Assembly: GCF_030733685.1 (NCBI RefSeq) | Contig: NZ_JASHIM010000020.1 | Span: 1 to 64,000, forward strand | Direction of reading: 5' to 3' | Source of the DNA: Roseovarius sp. MMSF_3281 | GTDB taxonomy: Bacteria; Pseudomonadota; Alphaproteobacteria; Rhodobacterales; Rhodobacteraceae | DNA length: 64,000 nt | Shown: positions 63,528-64,000 of the stretch, piece after piece | How the letters are laid out: each line of letters starts with the position of its first letter | Position numbering within the stretch: the stretch's first letter is position 1 | Translations under genes and position numbers: made by a program | The notes under the pieces: model-generated | Told to the model about the DNA's origin: nothing | Databases searched by the model: none | What the model saw: only the letters and a program-made list of their open reading frames with translations

Positions 63528-64000
63528 TCAACTTTTTACAAGGCCCGGTATCTTCGGGCGCTCGGCGGCGGACTTGCGCAACTCGGACGGTGTTTTGCCC
63601 GTGTGATGCAGGACGAAGCGCGAGAAATAGGCCGCACTGTTGAAGCCTGTCATGGCGGCGACGCGATTGAATGGGTGGTCGCTGTTTTCCAGAAGGTCGC
63701 GCACGGCGTGCAGGCTGCGTTGGGTCAGCAGTTCGGCGGCGGTCATGCCGGTGCAATCGCGGCAGGTGCGTGTAAGGTGCGTGGGGGTGACCCCGAGGGC
63801 TTGAGCATAGTCGGCCATGGTCTTGCCGGTGGCATGGTCGCGTTCGACGAGGGCGGCGTAGGCGGTCACAAGGCGTTGGGATGCCGTGATTTTTTCCGCA
63901 TCTTCGCCCTGTTCGATCATGGCGCGGCGCAACCAGACCGTCAGCAGCGCGGCTTCGGCATTCAACGCCTCGTCCATGAAGGGGCGGGCGCTGTTTTGCT
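63528..64000 (-). CDS. AraC-family transcriptional regulator, 5' part beyond the window
   Basis: At least 157 codons; the frame stays open to the window end upstream of Met at 63977, so the N-terminal ligand domain is cut off. The C-terminal AraC DNA-binding domain is clear: ADYAQALGVTPTHLTRTCRD (first HTH), then FNRVAAMTGFNSAAYFSRFV and HTGKTPSELR. It probably controls the adjacent solute-binding protein gene, 79 bp downstream on the same strand; this is inference. Confidence 0.87.
   Translation of the reverse strand, partial: QNSARPFMDEALNAEAALLTVWLRRAMIEQGEDAEKITASQRLVTAYAALVERDHATGKTMADYAQALGVTPTHLTRTCRDCTGMTAAELLTQRSLHAVRDLLENSDHPFNRVAAMTGFNSAAYFSRFVLHHTGKTPSELRKSAAERPKIPGLVKS

Overview
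The window looks like chromosomal DNA of a Rhodobacteraceae (Roseobacter-group) alphaproteobacterium. It is GC-rich. The gene orders lptF-lptG-lptD-surA-pdxA-rsmA (divergent from pepA-holC) and sulP-kinase are typical of that group, as are CckA, GlnE, DUF4167 and DUF2852 proteins, an alphaproteobacterial direct-repeat SOS box before recA, and a CtrA-type box before cckA. I see no rRNA, tRNA, CRISPR array, prophage or complete insertion sequence.

Layout. 1-7.5 kb: a Cache histidine kinase, a SulP anion transporter and a TakP-type TRAP transporter. 7.6-23.4 kb: housekeeping and conserved hypothetical genes (bpt, RDD, DUF2852, ybaK-like, glnE, an RlmI-like methyltransferase, a PIN protein, an M48 protease, mazG, an M20 amidohydrolase, an agmatinase, DUF1499, prfA-prmC, DUF4167). 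23.5-33.7 kb: outer-membrane biogenesis (lptF, lptG, lptD, surA) with pdxA and rsmA on the minus strand, and pepA, holC and coaD on the plus strand. 33.8-42.9 kb: a central-carbon block with two GAPDH genes, malate thiokinase (mtkA, mtkB), malyl-CoA lyase (mcl), serine-glyoxylate aminotransferase and a divergent LuxR-type regulator. 43.5-46.1 kb: a second ureohydrolase, a Cys-rich periplasmic protein and a lower-GC orphan OppC-like permease. 46.4-64 kb: guaB, an RsmB-like methyltransferase, cckA, a sulfotransferase-like gene, recA, alaS, typA, ssb, a lytic transglycosylase, an orphan family-5 solute-binding protein and a truncated AraC regulator.

How the genes work together. In the 34-43 kb block, MtkAB activates malate to malyl-CoA and Mcl splits it to acetyl-CoA and glyoxylate. 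The aminotransferase then uses glyoxylate to convert serine to hydroxypyruvate and glycine. This is the distinctive half of the serine cycle for C1 assimilation. The GAPDH next to mtkB has Ala36 where the other copy has Asp36, which suggests an NADP-linked gluconeogenic enzyme paired with an NAD-linked glycolytic one. Both GAPDH genes have LacI-type palindromes upstream. The mcl and aminotransferase genes share an 11-mer about 105 nt before their start codons.

Most unusual non-coding signals. (1) Three intergenic arrays of GTAC palindromes share centre spacings: 9, 22 and 32 bp in two copies, and 9 and 22 bp in the third. (2) Four copies of a ~115-bp double-hairpin repeat lie between genes, one with an internal deletion. 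(3) Two equally spaced TGTGAA-N5-TTyACA palindromes lie before the DUF2852 gene. (4) An exact TTAA-N7-TTAA box lies before cckA. Three small genes (45, 47 and 103 codons) were read directly from the sequence.
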